Notes: generated from the sequence alone by a model not told the origin. DNA of 64,000 nt from Gigantopelta aegis (GCF_016097555.1 NC_054704.1:49690594-49754593), one strand, 5' to 3'; positions 44,474-54,262 are shown, counted from the first letter of the stretch. Made by a program: numbers and translations.

Positions 44474-45648
44474 TGTGACGGAACATGCTTTTAATTTTGT
44501 TTTCGCCTGTGGCGATATTAATTGTTTTAGAGGGCCGTGTGCAGTTCCAATATGCACTTAAGCCCAGGTGGGCACTTTGTTACGTAATACCTCCGCGCGA
44601 CCGTGGTTGAGCTGTGCCTAATACACACCCAGCCCAGGTGCGGAGGCCATGTGGCCAGTAGTTACGTAATACCTCCGCGAGTGCGGTTTTTACAACCGTG
44701 ATTTTGGCGACTAGGCTTCAGCAAGTCTGGCCATCTAAGGAAAATTGTCGTCTTGGTCTCTGTGGAAATATCACTTGTAGGTATTCGGTGCCGCGATGTA
44801 CCCCCAGGCGATACTGGGGTTTTATAATAAATAGCTAGGGTTTTAGAGATATCAGGAGAAACATAGGAAGGCTGCAGGGGAAACGGACTTCGTCCACTGA
44901 ACGAAATATATAAGTTCAGTCCGGACGTGGTAATTATATATTATTTCTGCTCTGTTGTATAACCTTGATGTGATTGATGTGACTTTAAATATTTTAATAC
45001 TGTAATATACCAATATTATTTAGACGGTGCTGCCGGTCATCTGACGCAGTAAACTGTAGGCTCACTGTCTAAATAATTATTAAAGCTTAGCCAGTCATCC
45101 TAGAGGACCTAGGTAAACTGTAGGTTATTGTCTTTATTGTGATAGGTACCAGTATTAATTCTGTGTTACAAGGTTACTGAATGAGTAGTTAAGGGTTAAT
45201 TAAAAATTAACCAGTTAGGAATAGAGTTGTAATTCCTTTATTAATTAAGCTCTCCTGGAAGCGTTTCTCAATTATCACACGTGTGGATGTTGTGTCACGG
45301 TGAAGTGATTACAATATTGTGTAAACTAGACACCTAGAGATTAACTAATTAAGTGATCAGTTCTGGGTTGTTATTATTTGTTGTTGTTAATAACTACTGC
45401 GGCAGTACATTTGTCAGCGTAGATTAATACAGATTCCAAAGTGTATTGTGTTTTTGTTGTGTTTTCTAGTGAACTAAACGTGCTATAATAATATATACTT
45501 TATATAAGATCTTATCTCTGAACATACCTAGACGAGCCACGCGGGTTGAACTGCCCGTTACAGAGAGATCTAATAGATATACAGTTAGAAGAGATATTTG
45601 GATAATCGTGTTTCATTCAGTTACGGGTATTATAGGATCCCCGTGACA
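44474..45648. mobile_element. Solo LTR of an LTR retrotransposon
   Basis: A 1175-bp block that starts TGTGACGG and ends CCGTGACA, the TG...CA layout with short inverted tips. It is flanked by a perfect 5-bp repeat TGCAT (44469-44473 and 45649-45653). It cuts a 30-bp minisatellite that continues on both sides. No internal coding region or second LTR is present, so the element is an old copy reduced to one LTR. The family is probably Gypsy-like, judged only from the 5-bp target and tips. The exact target repeat suggests moderate age. Confidence 0.8.
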
Positions 45649-45800
45649 TGCATCATAACCTGGAAAGATCACTGGACACACAACAGAACCTAGAGAGTAT
45701 ACCCAACATACAACAGAACCTGGAAAGATCACTGGACACACAACAGAAGCTGTAGGGTTTACTGTTCACTCAATATAACCTGGAGAGAATCCTGCATACT

Positions 45801-46346
45801 CAACATGTGGACATGGTATAGTTTTCACTACTTCTGGATTTGATATTCAGTACACACCCTCATTGGAAATGTAAACTCTATTGAATGAGCTTCACTTGAA
45901 CCCGGTGTATCCCAAACCAACTAAACTAAACATACTTTTTTTATTAAAGGATACCAGTTTCAGTTTGCTTAACTATTCTGGTTTGTCTGTTGCACTAGCT
46001 GATAAACCAGGTATTCTTGCAACTAGTGAAGTACACCCTGAGGCAGCAAAACCAGGAACTATCTGCAAAAGGACTCCCATGGCGCAGAGAACACGGAAAG
46101 AACACTGCACACAACATGACATCGACTTTTCTGATGACTCATCAGGAACGAATTCTTTCTCCTTTTTAAAAATAAATATGTGATTTGCAAAACTGAAATA
46201 GGAGTGATGGTTCTTTCATATTGATATACTTGATATACTGTTGGTCATATATGACGCATTTAATTTAATCATGAATAATTGTCGTAACAACAACTATTTA
46301 AGCAAATACCTAAAACACCTAATATGTTATAAATACCGCAAATATA
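45801..46346. other. Spacer before the Tc1-like element
   Basis: The 100-codon plus frame at 45881-46183 shows no domain or splice support. Nothing else is recognised. Confidence 0.4.
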
Positions 46347-46348
46347 TA

Positions 46349-47920
46349 CTTAACTCCAAAAGAAACGCGAAAATTTTAAAATATTAAAAAACCCACATTT
46401 GAATAAACTATGTACAAATCGATTAAGTTGACCAATAGCCATCTTGTCAGCGTATCCAATTCCACATAACGCATGAAAAAAACGAGTACAGTGTGACGTC
46501 ACGCACGTGCTGAAATTGACGACCAAAATCGATCTGGAATGCAAAACGGGTGGATCATGAAAGATGCGAATTGCACGTGAAACACTACCAGGCCTGGGTA
46601 TAAAAGAAACGCCAGACAGCAATGTTCAACTCATTTTACGAGTAGCGATACAACGATGCCACGACTTAACGCTGATTCCAGACATAGAGCTTTGGGGAAT
46701 TTGGAGGCCGGAATGGATGCCAGGCAGGTTGCACGTGCTTTCGGTGTCCATGTCTCGACAATCTACCGTCTCATAGACCGATTTCTACAGAACAACAACG
46801 TCGTCGACCGTCCACGTAGCGGCCGTCCCAGAGTGACGTCACAGCGCCAGGACCGTTACATCGTCCGAACTCACATGCGTGATCGGTTCGTACCAGCCAC
46901 CACAACAGCCCGGCAGACAGTGGGAACCCACAACCGCCCCGTTTCCTACACCACGGTACGACGTCGTCTGATCGCCATCCATCTGAACTGTCGTCGACCG
47001 TACATTGGACAACGTCTCACACAGCGACACCGCCTTGCACGACACAACTGGGCTGTTCTGCATCGACAGTGGCGGAACCGACAGTGGCAGAACATCGTCT
47101 TCTCCGACGAAAGCCGCTACTGCTTAGATAGGGCCGACGGTCGTATGAGGGTGTGGAGGCGTCGAGGTGAGCGCTTCACAGATGCGTGTGTTATGGAGAG
47201 GGACCGTTGGGGAGGGCCTTCCGTCATGCTGTGGGGTGCCATATCCTGGGGACGTCGTGTACAACCTGTCATCTTCGACAACAACGGCCGAGGACGCGGC
47301 AGGGGCGTCACAGCACAGCGCTACATCGACGAAGTGCTCACGCCTGTGGTGGTGCCTTTTTTTCGCGGGTCACCGTCAGATGGTTTACCAGCACGACAAC
47401 GCCAGGCCACACACGGCACGGGCCACCCAGGCATTCCTGGCACAGCACAACATCATCACAATGGACTGGCCAGCTTTAAGCCCGGATCTGAACCCCATCG
47501 AGCACTTGTGGGACGAGGTTCAGCGCATGATGAACCAACGCCCTGCTCCCGTGGTGACACAGCAGCAGCTCCGCCAGGCCGTCGTGGACACCTACAACAA
47601 CGTGCCCAGGGCCTTCATCAGGAACCTCTTCCTCTCCATGGGTAGGAGGTGTGCGGCGGTCATGGCCAGCAATGGCGGACACACCCGCTATTAGTGGACA
47701 TGTTTGAGTGGCATGTGACGCCATTGAAGAAGCGCCATGGCCTTGACATTTCAAATGACAATGCGACCTCGATTTTTAACATGTCAATAACATGAAATCT
47801 CATCTTTACGAATTGTTTAAGTTTTTCATAGAAACGATTATTTTAAGAACTTTGGGACGTATTTCAATGAGTGCACTCAAAACCTCCAATCTACGTATTC
47901 GCGTTTCTTTTGGAGTTAAG
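46349..47920 (+). mobile_element. Tc1/mariner-type DNA transposon, nearly intact
   Basis: 22-bp perfect inverted ends beginning CTTAACTCCAAAAGAAACG (46349-46370, 47899-47920), flanked by TA at 46347-46348 and 47921-47922. 1572 bp with one plus-strand transposase gene. Perfect ends and one lesion in a homopolymer suggest a recent arrival. Confidence 0.95.
46656..47694 (+). pseudogene. Tc1-like DD34E transposase with one frameshift
   Basis: Cut-and-paste transposase. The N-terminus starts MPRLNADSRHRALGNLEAGM; a helix-turn-helix (ARQVARAFGVHVSTIYRLI) and a GRPR linker (VDRPRSGRPRVTS) follow. A second DNA-binding helix set comes next, then the DDE domain: VFSDESRY (D1), YQHDNARPHTA (D2) and SPDLNPIEHLWDE (E), with 34 residues between D2 and E. 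The frame breaks once, at a run of seven T (47357-47363) after LTPVVVPFF; six T would keep it open for about 345 codons, the usual family length. It ends ASNGGHTRY. The break could be real or a homopolymer sequencing error. It is GC-richer than its surroundings, as expected for a recently arrived element. Confidence 0.93.
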
Positions 47921-47989
47921 TATACAAAGAAATCGTAAATATGTTCAGCTTTCAGTCATTAAAACAAATTCAACATCTTAACTACTGAT

Positions 47990-48300
47990 CAAGAAAAACA
48001 GTTTTCCTTCATTATCTCAGCTTTTTAAAAATTAATTTTGATGCATTTGCGTCCTTCTGGCTCTCACACGACGATACATATACATATACAACAATAACGT
48101 TTACTTCAAATATAGAAGTTTTTTAAGGGTAATGAATTCAGTTCTTGCATCCGCTTTTTAAAACAGAATTTTTGTAACACAGCTTGAATCCAACATGGTT
48201 ACAAATAGCTGGCAAAAAATGTCCATGTTATATGCACCACCTACAACATTCATTTTGAAACCAACTGCTAGGGTGTCCTAGACCGAATATTTTTGTCTCT
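47990..48300. repeat. Low-copy segment, downstream edge of duplication copy 1
   Basis: ACTTCAAATATAGAAGTTTT, GCATCCGCTTTTTAAAACAG and AACCAACTGCTAGGGTGTCC recur in the same order at 54768-54970, downstream of gene C. Confidence 0.8.
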
Positions 48301-48683
48301 GTAAAGCTTATTTCATGTTTTATATACTATTTTTTATTATTATTCTATTTTATATTTATATCATATTTTCAATGGTGCTCTAGTGGTGTTATTAAACAAT
48401 ACTAACTTTAAACAAACATATTTTTGTCTCTGTAAAGCTTATTTCATGTTTTATACTTTTTTTTTAATCATTTGTCTATTTTAGATTTATATCATATTTC
48501 AATGGGTTTTTAAATAAAGAAAAAACGTTTATAATGTTAAAGTTCAATAAGTGAAACGCTCAAGCAGAAATTCACTATTACTTTTCCAAACCATGGTATT
48601 ACAGTATATAGGTTTCAGGTCAACTCCTTTTGCCCGAACATCTCTATCGTTTTCACCCAAATTTGAGGATTTGCTTCTGCACT
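48301..48683. other. Probable junction of the B/C tandem duplication
   Basis: A TTTTTGTCTCTGTAAAGCTT block occurs twice (48289, 48422) around a SINE tail scrap (48368-48410). From about 48620, GGTTTCAGGTCAACTCCTTT and CCAAATTTGAGGATTTGCTT match 30090-30150, upstream of gene B. Confidence 0.6.
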
Positions 48684-48940
48684 CCACTAGCCAGACAGCC
48701 CAAATAGATGAGGTGTGTACCCAGGAAAGCGTGCTTGAACCTTAATTGGATATAAGCACGAAAATAAGTTGAAATGAAATGTCAACTCAGTGTATGTGAT
48801 TTACATCTCCCCATTGAACTCAGCATTCACTCAGTTGGAGTCGGTACTTGACTGAAAAATCCCCATTTGCCTTCGGTATGACATGAACCCAGTACCTACC
48901 AGCCTTCCGTCTACTGACAAGCTCACCGCGCCAAGGCCGG
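48684..48940. mobile_element. C-type SINE tail joined to a diverged C/A-type head, composite
   Basis: 48684-48772 is a plus-strand C-type tail (CGTGCTTGAACCTTAATTGG). 48800-48940 is a diverged head in inverted orientation ending CGCCAAGGCCGG. Confidence 0.65.
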
Positions 48941-48961
48941 TGTTGTAGAGTTTCTTAAAGT

Positions 48962-49272
48962 AGCAGACCCTTGTTTTTAAACATTACGGCATATTTTTCT
49001 CTTTGAGAATCGTTCTTTGATAATTGAAATTAGACATTTCAATGTTTAGATTATCAATTTCTGTTGCCATTTTTATAACAAGAACGCACGTACCACTGAG
49101 AAGTAACGGTTATGGAGACGAGCTCAAAGTCTATTTTTAAGGGTATTTCCCCGTTTTAACGTAACAAACTCTTGTTTCACTCTAGTGTAACTTTATCCAA
49201 ATGTGTTACCTGTTTGTAGATCAACCAAACTTAGTGCCCATTTTTCACGGGTTAAAACTAGGGTTTGTGACT
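48962..49272. mobile_element. TTAA element, family 2, right end intact
   Basis: The right end AACTAGGGTTTGTGACT is followed by TTAA. The interior matches 30211-30540 upstream of gene B and 12666-13441. Confidence 0.7.
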
Positions 49273-49678
49273 TTAATGCAAATGGCAACCTCAGTTTTAG
49301 CATCCGTAAACTCGAATTGGCTTATCAGTAACACCTTTTAAAAATAACCATTACTATTATAAATATCATTTTTAAAAAAGATAGTTAGATTTACTTGACT
49401 TGTGTATTTTATGCACGCACTGAACCGCTGAGTTTACCAAAATAGTTTTTAAATGCTTAAACAAGACCAGACCCTTTCATCTAACCGTCTCCACAGGTTT
49501 GCTATCATCTGGAAAGAAAAGAAAGTGACCGTAGTCCTATAGCTGTAATATGAACTCCACTTTGGTCATCAGGTCAAATGGATCCTATACACGTACATGC
49601 CAGTGGTCTGTCAGTTTACATAACATGACTGTGTTGTACATTACTTTACATGACAATTAGATGACATCACATTGAACA

Positions 49679-49718
49679 GGTCATTTATTAATTATCTCCA
49701 GAAGTTAAGGTATAAAAG
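49679..49718 (+). promoter_or_regulatory. Gene C core promoter
   Basis: TATAAAAG at 49711-49718 and GGTCATTTATTAAT at 49679, nearly identical to gene B for about 250 bp upstream. Confidence 0.7.
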
Positions 49719-49740
49719 ACCGTCAGCCACCATTCACAAT

Positions 49741-49779
49741 CAAATCAGACTTTGAAACTCCATAAACAGAGCAACACAG
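49741..49779 (+). other. Gene C exon 1 (5' UTR)
   Basis: Donor AACACAG/GTAGGT, as in gene B. Intron 1 is only 694 bp (49780-50473), lacking the MULE-like element present in B. Confidence 0.6.
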
Positions 49780-49994
49780 GTAGGTGGTGTAGTCATTTTC
49801 GCATTTACAGTGTATGTGTGTCTATGTTTATTTAGCGTTCATATTGGTATGTACACACTCAATAGCCGATGTATTTTTCTTTTCGCGCTAATGTGTCGTT
49901 AAACATCTATTCTAATCTATTCTATTCTAATCGTATGCATACAATGTATGTGTGTATTTTAAATAGTCGTGATCAAAACACCAAAGAGTATAAG

Positions 49995-50070
49995 TTAAAG
50001 TTTGTTTTGTTTCTCAACACTACTAGAGCACATTGGTTTATTAATCATCGACTATTGGATGTCAAACATC
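49995..50070 (-). mobile_element. SINE tail fragment
   Basis: GTTTGTTTTGTTTCTCAACA through GTCAAACATC. Orthologous to the start of 31556-31775; the rest has been replaced by a hairpin. Confidence 0.82.
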
Positions 50071-50145
50071 TCGTGAAGTTTGCAATCATATCACACTCGT
50101 CGCGCAAGCGCGACGAGTGAGATATGATTGCAAACTTCACGAGAT
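50068..50145. repeat. Near-perfect hairpin, 38-bp arms
   Basis: The left arm starts ATCTCGTGAAGTTTGCAATC and the right arm ends GATTGCAAACTTCACGAGAT; the loop is AA and there is one mismatch. The centre is CGTCGCGCAAGCGCGACG. It is absent from gene B. Confidence 0.95.
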
Positions 50146-50174
50146 GACATATAAATCATATTTGACAAAAAAAC

Positions 50175-50345
50175 AAACATGAAATATCCTCTATGTAACA
50201 CATTTGGATGAAGTTACAACAGAGTGAAACAACATAGACTAGAGCTCGTCTCCATTGCCGTTACCTCTGAGGTGCGTGCGTTTTAAAAAATAGTTTTGTG
50301 TGTGCGTGGTATTAGAAACATTTGGATGACCAGCATCACTTCGGG
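50175..50345. mobile_element. TTAA element, family 2, inverted fragment
   Basis: GAAACAACATAGACTAGAGC and CCGTTACCTCTGAGGTGCGT match 31860-32010 in gene B intron 1. Confidence 0.6.
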
Positions 50346-50483
50346 TATACGGAAAGGCATAATCTAGAGTCTAGACAATAAACTCTAACTAACGTCTGCC
50401 TAAAGGGGCGGGATTTACGTCAGTCATCACGACCCGGTATGACGTCCTTCTCCTTTCCGTGCCTCTCTTTCAGACTCGTCACC

Positions 50484-50787
50484 ATGCTGAAGATCGTCAT
50501 AGCCTTAGTCCTCCTTGTGACACTGGTCCAGATCGCAGAGGCTGGCATGCCATTCCACCGAAGACGCAGATAGTGGGGAGGTTACGGTGGAGGATACGGA
50601 GGTTACGGAGGATACGGAGGTTACGGAGGATACGGAGGATATGGTGGTGGAGGTTACATGGGAGGTTACATGGGAGGTTACGGTAAAGGTTACGGTAAAG
50701 GTTACGGAGGAGGTTACGGAGGAGGAGGAGGAATGGGATCACTTTTAGCTTTAAGAATGCTCGGTGATGACGGTCTTTTTGATTACG
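50484..50787 (+). pseudogene. Gene C exon 2: broken copy of the Gly/Tyr-rich protein gene
   Basis: ATG at 50484 after the acceptor TCTCTTTCAG. Signal peptide and GMPFHRRRR are as in A and B, but codon 30 is TAG (50571-50573) where A and B have a tyrosine codon (TAC or TAT). The frame beyond the stop stays open through GGY, MGGY and GKGY repeats to MGSLLALRMLGDDGLFDYG and the donor CG/GTGAGT. Apart from the stop the gene looks whole: promoter, splice sites and poly(A) signal are kept, so loss is recent. Without the stop the protein would be 111 residues. As it stands only MLKI...HRRRR (29 residues) could be made. A sequencing error at this base would make it a functional gene. Confidence 0.85.
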
Positions 50788-50984
50788 GTGAGTGATATAA
50801 CAGAAGTAGTTGCAACATTACATATGTTATAAAGTGTGCTTCGTTTAATTTAGGCTTATTCAATTCATAATTGCATTCATAGTTTGTAGTGCATGCATCA
50901 CCAAAGCACCTACTTCGGATTGTTTTAAATGATTTTACAAAAACCTTGCACCTACTAAATGTGTTTGTATACTTTCCAGAAAAA

Positions 50985-51705
50985 AAATATGATCATGGTT
51001 TTACTCCTTGTTAGCTGCCTTCCCCAGAATTTAAGCATTGCAAATGGATCATCAAGTAAAATGTATTAGATTAATCTTTAAAGCTTCGTTCTCCAGTATT
51101 TAAGCATTACAAATAGATCATCATGTAAAATGTATTAGATTAATCTTTAAAGCTTCATGGTCCAGTATTTAAGCATTACAAATAGATTAGCATGTAAAAT
51201 GTATTAGATTAATCTTTAAAGCTTCGTTCTCCAGTATTTAAGCATTACAAACAGATCATCATGTAAAATGTATTAGTTTAATCGTTAAAGCTTCATCGTA
51301 CAGTATTTAAGCATTACAAATGGATCATCAAGTAAAATGTATTAGACTAATCTTTAAAGCTTCATTCTCCAATATTTAAGCATTACAAATAGATCATCAT
51401 GTAAAATGTATTAGATTAATCTTTAAAGCTTCATTCCCCAGTATTTAAGCATCACAAATAGATCATCAAGTAAAATGTATTAGATTAATCTTTAAAGCTT
51501 CATTCTCCAGTATTTAAGCATTACAAATGGATCATCAAGTTAAATGTATTAGATTAGTTTTTAAAGATTCATTCTCCAGTACTTTAGCATTACAAATAGA
51601 TCAGATCATCAAGTTAAATGTATTAGATTAATTTTTAAAGATTCAGTCTCCAGTACTTTAGCATTACAAATAGATCAGATCGTCAAGTTAAATGTATTCG
51701 ATTAA
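50985..51705. repeat. Ten 69-bp tandem repeats in gene C intron 2
   Basis: Unit GTAAAATGTATTAGATTAAT, then CTTTAAAGCTTCATTCTCCA and GTATTTAAGCATTACAAATA. Units start at 51056, 51125, 51194, 51263, 51332, 51401, 51470 and 51539, exactly 69 bp apart, and at about 51613 and 51687 after a 5-bp GATCA duplication. Gene B has one to two units at the same place. Confidence 0.95.
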
Positions 51706-51760
51706 TAATGCATTTTATATGAATTGTATATTGAATTTCTTTTTTGCTTCTGATTTGCAG

Positions 51761-51792
51761 GAAGGAGACACGCAGCCGGTGCAATGTATTAG
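51761..51792 (+). pseudogene. Gene C exon 3: C-terminal tail
   Basis: The acceptor TGATTTGCAG precedes GAAGGAGACACGCAGC. It would add RRHAAGAMY, then TAG. It differs from gene B by one residue. It is not reached in translation because of the exon 2 stop. Confidence 0.8.
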
Positions 51793-51996
51793 AGAGTATA
51801 GAAAAACGATTCGCGGCCTGTAGCCAGAAAGCTTCAAACCTGCAGCTGAAAAGAAACACGTCAGCTGTTACAAAATATTAAGCTTACAACTAGGATGTTG
51901 TGCACGTGCAGTTGGAAGCAGCAATGATAATATGTTGCTGTGTAGTACACTACGTTGTTTGTATTGTTGACTTTGTTAGTGATGGTGTAAGAATTA

Positions 51997-52002
51997 AATA
52001 AA
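51997..52002 (+). promoter_or_regulatory. Gene C polyadenylation signal
   Basis: AATAAA about 205 bp after the exon 3 stop, as in gene B. Confidence 0.6.
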
Positions 52003-52665
52003 TAAATTTATTTAAATAATACCACTTTGTTATTGTTGCTTGTTTTAAGATTTTAAAGTTAACGTTTGTTTTGTTTACAGGAAGGGACAATCAAGGCATT
52101 TGACCTGGTATGCATATTCAACGATATATAATGCACAGTATTGCTTAATATCAACAAGTATAATCGTATAGTTAATTAATAAAACGGTTAAATGTGACGG
52201 CTATTATATATAATGGGCGCAGCCATTTTGTATCATCCCAGTGAATACGCCCTCTGGCGAGCTGGTGGTTACGTAATACCTAACATATCACGTCAGGAAT
52301 TAGTCTTCGAACTGAAGAAACCTAACATATTTGATTTTTGCGGATATTTGAATATTCTGTAATAATAGTCATCCCGGTAAGCCAGCGACAATTATATATT
52401 ATTTTTAATACAAAATAAACCACCATTGTCAAAGTGTTGAAATAACTGTATTATGGTTTGTAAATAAATTAACCCACGTACTGAAATAATAATCGAAGTG
52501 TTTTCTTAGTTAATTGGTCTTTTCTTTCCGTGGCCTGTACCTGTGGTCCCTGATTGGCAGGTGTATATTTAGACGTTCCCAGACACTGTGTCTAGACACA
52601 CTAAAAAGACGTGCCTCTTTTATTAAGATCACAGGGTATTGTGTGTTAACCGCACGGACACCCCT

Positions 52666-52933
52666 CTAATCGTAATCGATCAGCCGTCCTGCTTTATTAG
52701 TGTAAGTAATTCTGTAAAACCTTTGATTAAGTAGACTTTCCCCATCTAAAATCACAAAACTGACCAAATAAAATAAAATTATCACTTGGGTATCGTGTAC
52801 TAATCGTAATCGATCAGCCGTCCTGCTTTATTAGTGTAAGTAATTCTGTAAAACCTTTGATTAAGTAGACTTTCCCCATCTAAAATCACAAAACTGACCA
52901 AATAAAATAAAATGATCACTTGGGTATCGTGAG
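52666..52933. repeat. 134-bp tandem duplication
   Basis: CTAATCGTAATCGATCAGCC through TTGGGTATCGTG occurs twice back to back (52666 and 52800), nearly identical. Copy 2 of the element has it once. Confidence 0.95.
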
Positions 52934-53441
52934 TGGTCGTTTTTACTCAAACGTAGCATACCAACAGGCTTAATAATATGCATTTTTTTCTTTGGGTTTT
53001 TAAAAAAAGAAAAATACTATAACTCCATTTCGTTCTGTTGGATGAATTAATGAATGAATGTTTAACGACACCCCAGCACGAAAAATACATCGGCTATTGG
53101 GTGTCAAACTATGGTAATGCAAACAAATAAGGTGATGATCAACATCAATATAAAAATTCAAGATTTAAATGAAAACAGTGTAAAGAACTGTGCAAAAATA
53201 CAAATATCACAGACGGATACTGACGTTTACTAAAAAAAAAAATTGTGCTGTATTGGCCATTCTCAAAGAGAATGTTACACCCCTGCACCACGGTAAGGTT
53301 ACAGCACGCGCAGGGGTCGTTCTGTTGATGCAAATTGAAATATATTTAGTTAAATAGTTTATTATACTATCATGTCATTTATGTTGTTTTACAAGTCAGG
53401 TTGATGAAAGCGAAGCGCCTTGTCGTAAATTAGAGCGTTTG

Positions 53442-53622
53442 TCAATCTAATTAAAATTAGCTCCACTATTACATGTGGATATAACAGCAGCCAGTTGGAG
53501 CTCATGTCCACCAATCAAAACCTTACTTGCAGAATCATGCCAGTGATTTGAAAATAATTTTAAAATATTCCGAATTATTCTGAGGGTATACGATATGTTT
53601 TCATGTGAATTACGAATGCCAC
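53442..53622. mobile_element. MULE-like element, left part
   Basis: GTCAATCTAATTAAAATTAG, then ATAACAGCAGCCAGTTGGAG. The match stops at TTACGAATGCCACCGG. Nested in the TTAA-type element. Confidence 0.7.
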
Positions 53623-53795
53623 CGGACGTCACAAAAACGAAACAAAATGGCTGCCCCCAGTTAGCAAGAATAATCATGTTTTTTTATTAACTCTAAAATT
53701 ACGCGTTTTTCATTTGTTAAAGTGTCAGTATGTGTTGGTGGTCCGGGTATGCATCTTTCCAACACATAAAACTCTTGTTTGAGTTTAATCTACCT

Positions 53796-54100
53796 TTAAC
53801 GACACCACTAGAGCACGTTGGTTTAATTAATCATCGGCTAATGGATGTCAAACATTTGGTAATTCTGACTCGTAGTCATCAAAGGAAACCCGCTACATTT
53901 TTCCTAATACAGCAAGATATTTTTTTATATGCACTTTCCCACAGACAGGAAAGCACATACCACGTCATTTGACCAGATGTGGTGCACTAGTTGGAACGAG
54001 AAAAAACAACAACTGTTGAATGGATCCACCGAGGTGATTTGATCCTGCGACGCAAGCACCTCAAGCGAGCACTCAACTGACTGAGCTAAATCTCGCCCGT
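53796..54100 (-). mobile_element. SINE, D-head type, split by the TTAA-type insertion
   Basis: CTTTAACGACACCACTAGAG to CTCAACTGACTGAGCTAAAT then CTCGCCC. Its first bases lie on the other side of the insertion, at 52065-52078. Counterpart of 35286-35606. Confidence 0.88.
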
Positions 54101-54128
54101 AAGATTTTAAAGTGAACATTTGAGTTTA

Positions 54129-54262
54129 ATTTCATTTCATTTCAACTTATTTCCGTGCTTATACCCAATTAAAGTTCAAGCACGCTGTCCCGGGCACACA
54201 CCTCGGCTATCTGGGCTGTCTGTCCAGGACAGTGGGTTAGTTGTTAATTGGTTAGTGGTTAT
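54129..54262 (-). mobile_element. SINE, C-head type, tail only
   Basis: Contains CATTTCAACTTATTTCCGTG and GTCTGTCCAGGACAGTGGGT; the head is missing. Confidence 0.85.

Larger units (their letters stand above)
43310..45800. repeat. 30-bp minisatellite array, interrupted twice
   Basis: The unit is about CACACAACAGAACCTGGAGA then GATCACTGAA. A cleaner array runs 44090-44473 and resumes at 45649; a more degenerate one (AACAGAACCTGAACATGA) covers 43310-43560 and 43770-44000. A SINE and a solo LTR have inserted into it. Minus-strand frames such as GSVVCSVISP are artefacts of the 30-bp period. Confidence 0.88.
52079..53795. mobile_element. TTAA-type (piggyBac-like) non-autonomous element, copy 1
   Basis: Starts AGGAAGGGACAATCAAGG and ends GTTTAATCTACCT. 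It is inserted in a SINE whose unbroken counterpart downstream of gene B reads GTTTAACGACACC. The flanks are TTAC (52075, one base off TTAA) and TTAA (53796). 1717 bp with no transposase. Copy 2 is at 56202. It contains a 134-bp tandem duplication, a SINE scrap (53050-53120) and a MULE-like piece. Confidence 0.72.

Noticed and set aside
44097-44486. Ten-residue repeat protein (GSVVCSVISP)
   Set aside because: Reading of the 30-bp minisatellite; the frame is broken by the LTR and by unit degeneration outside.
52193-52940. A second solo LTR inside the TTAA-type element (TGTGACGG start, GTTACGTAATACC shared with the LTR at 44474)
   Set aside because: No matching CA-type end or target duplication was found, and both copies of the TTAA-type element contain it as ordinary interior.
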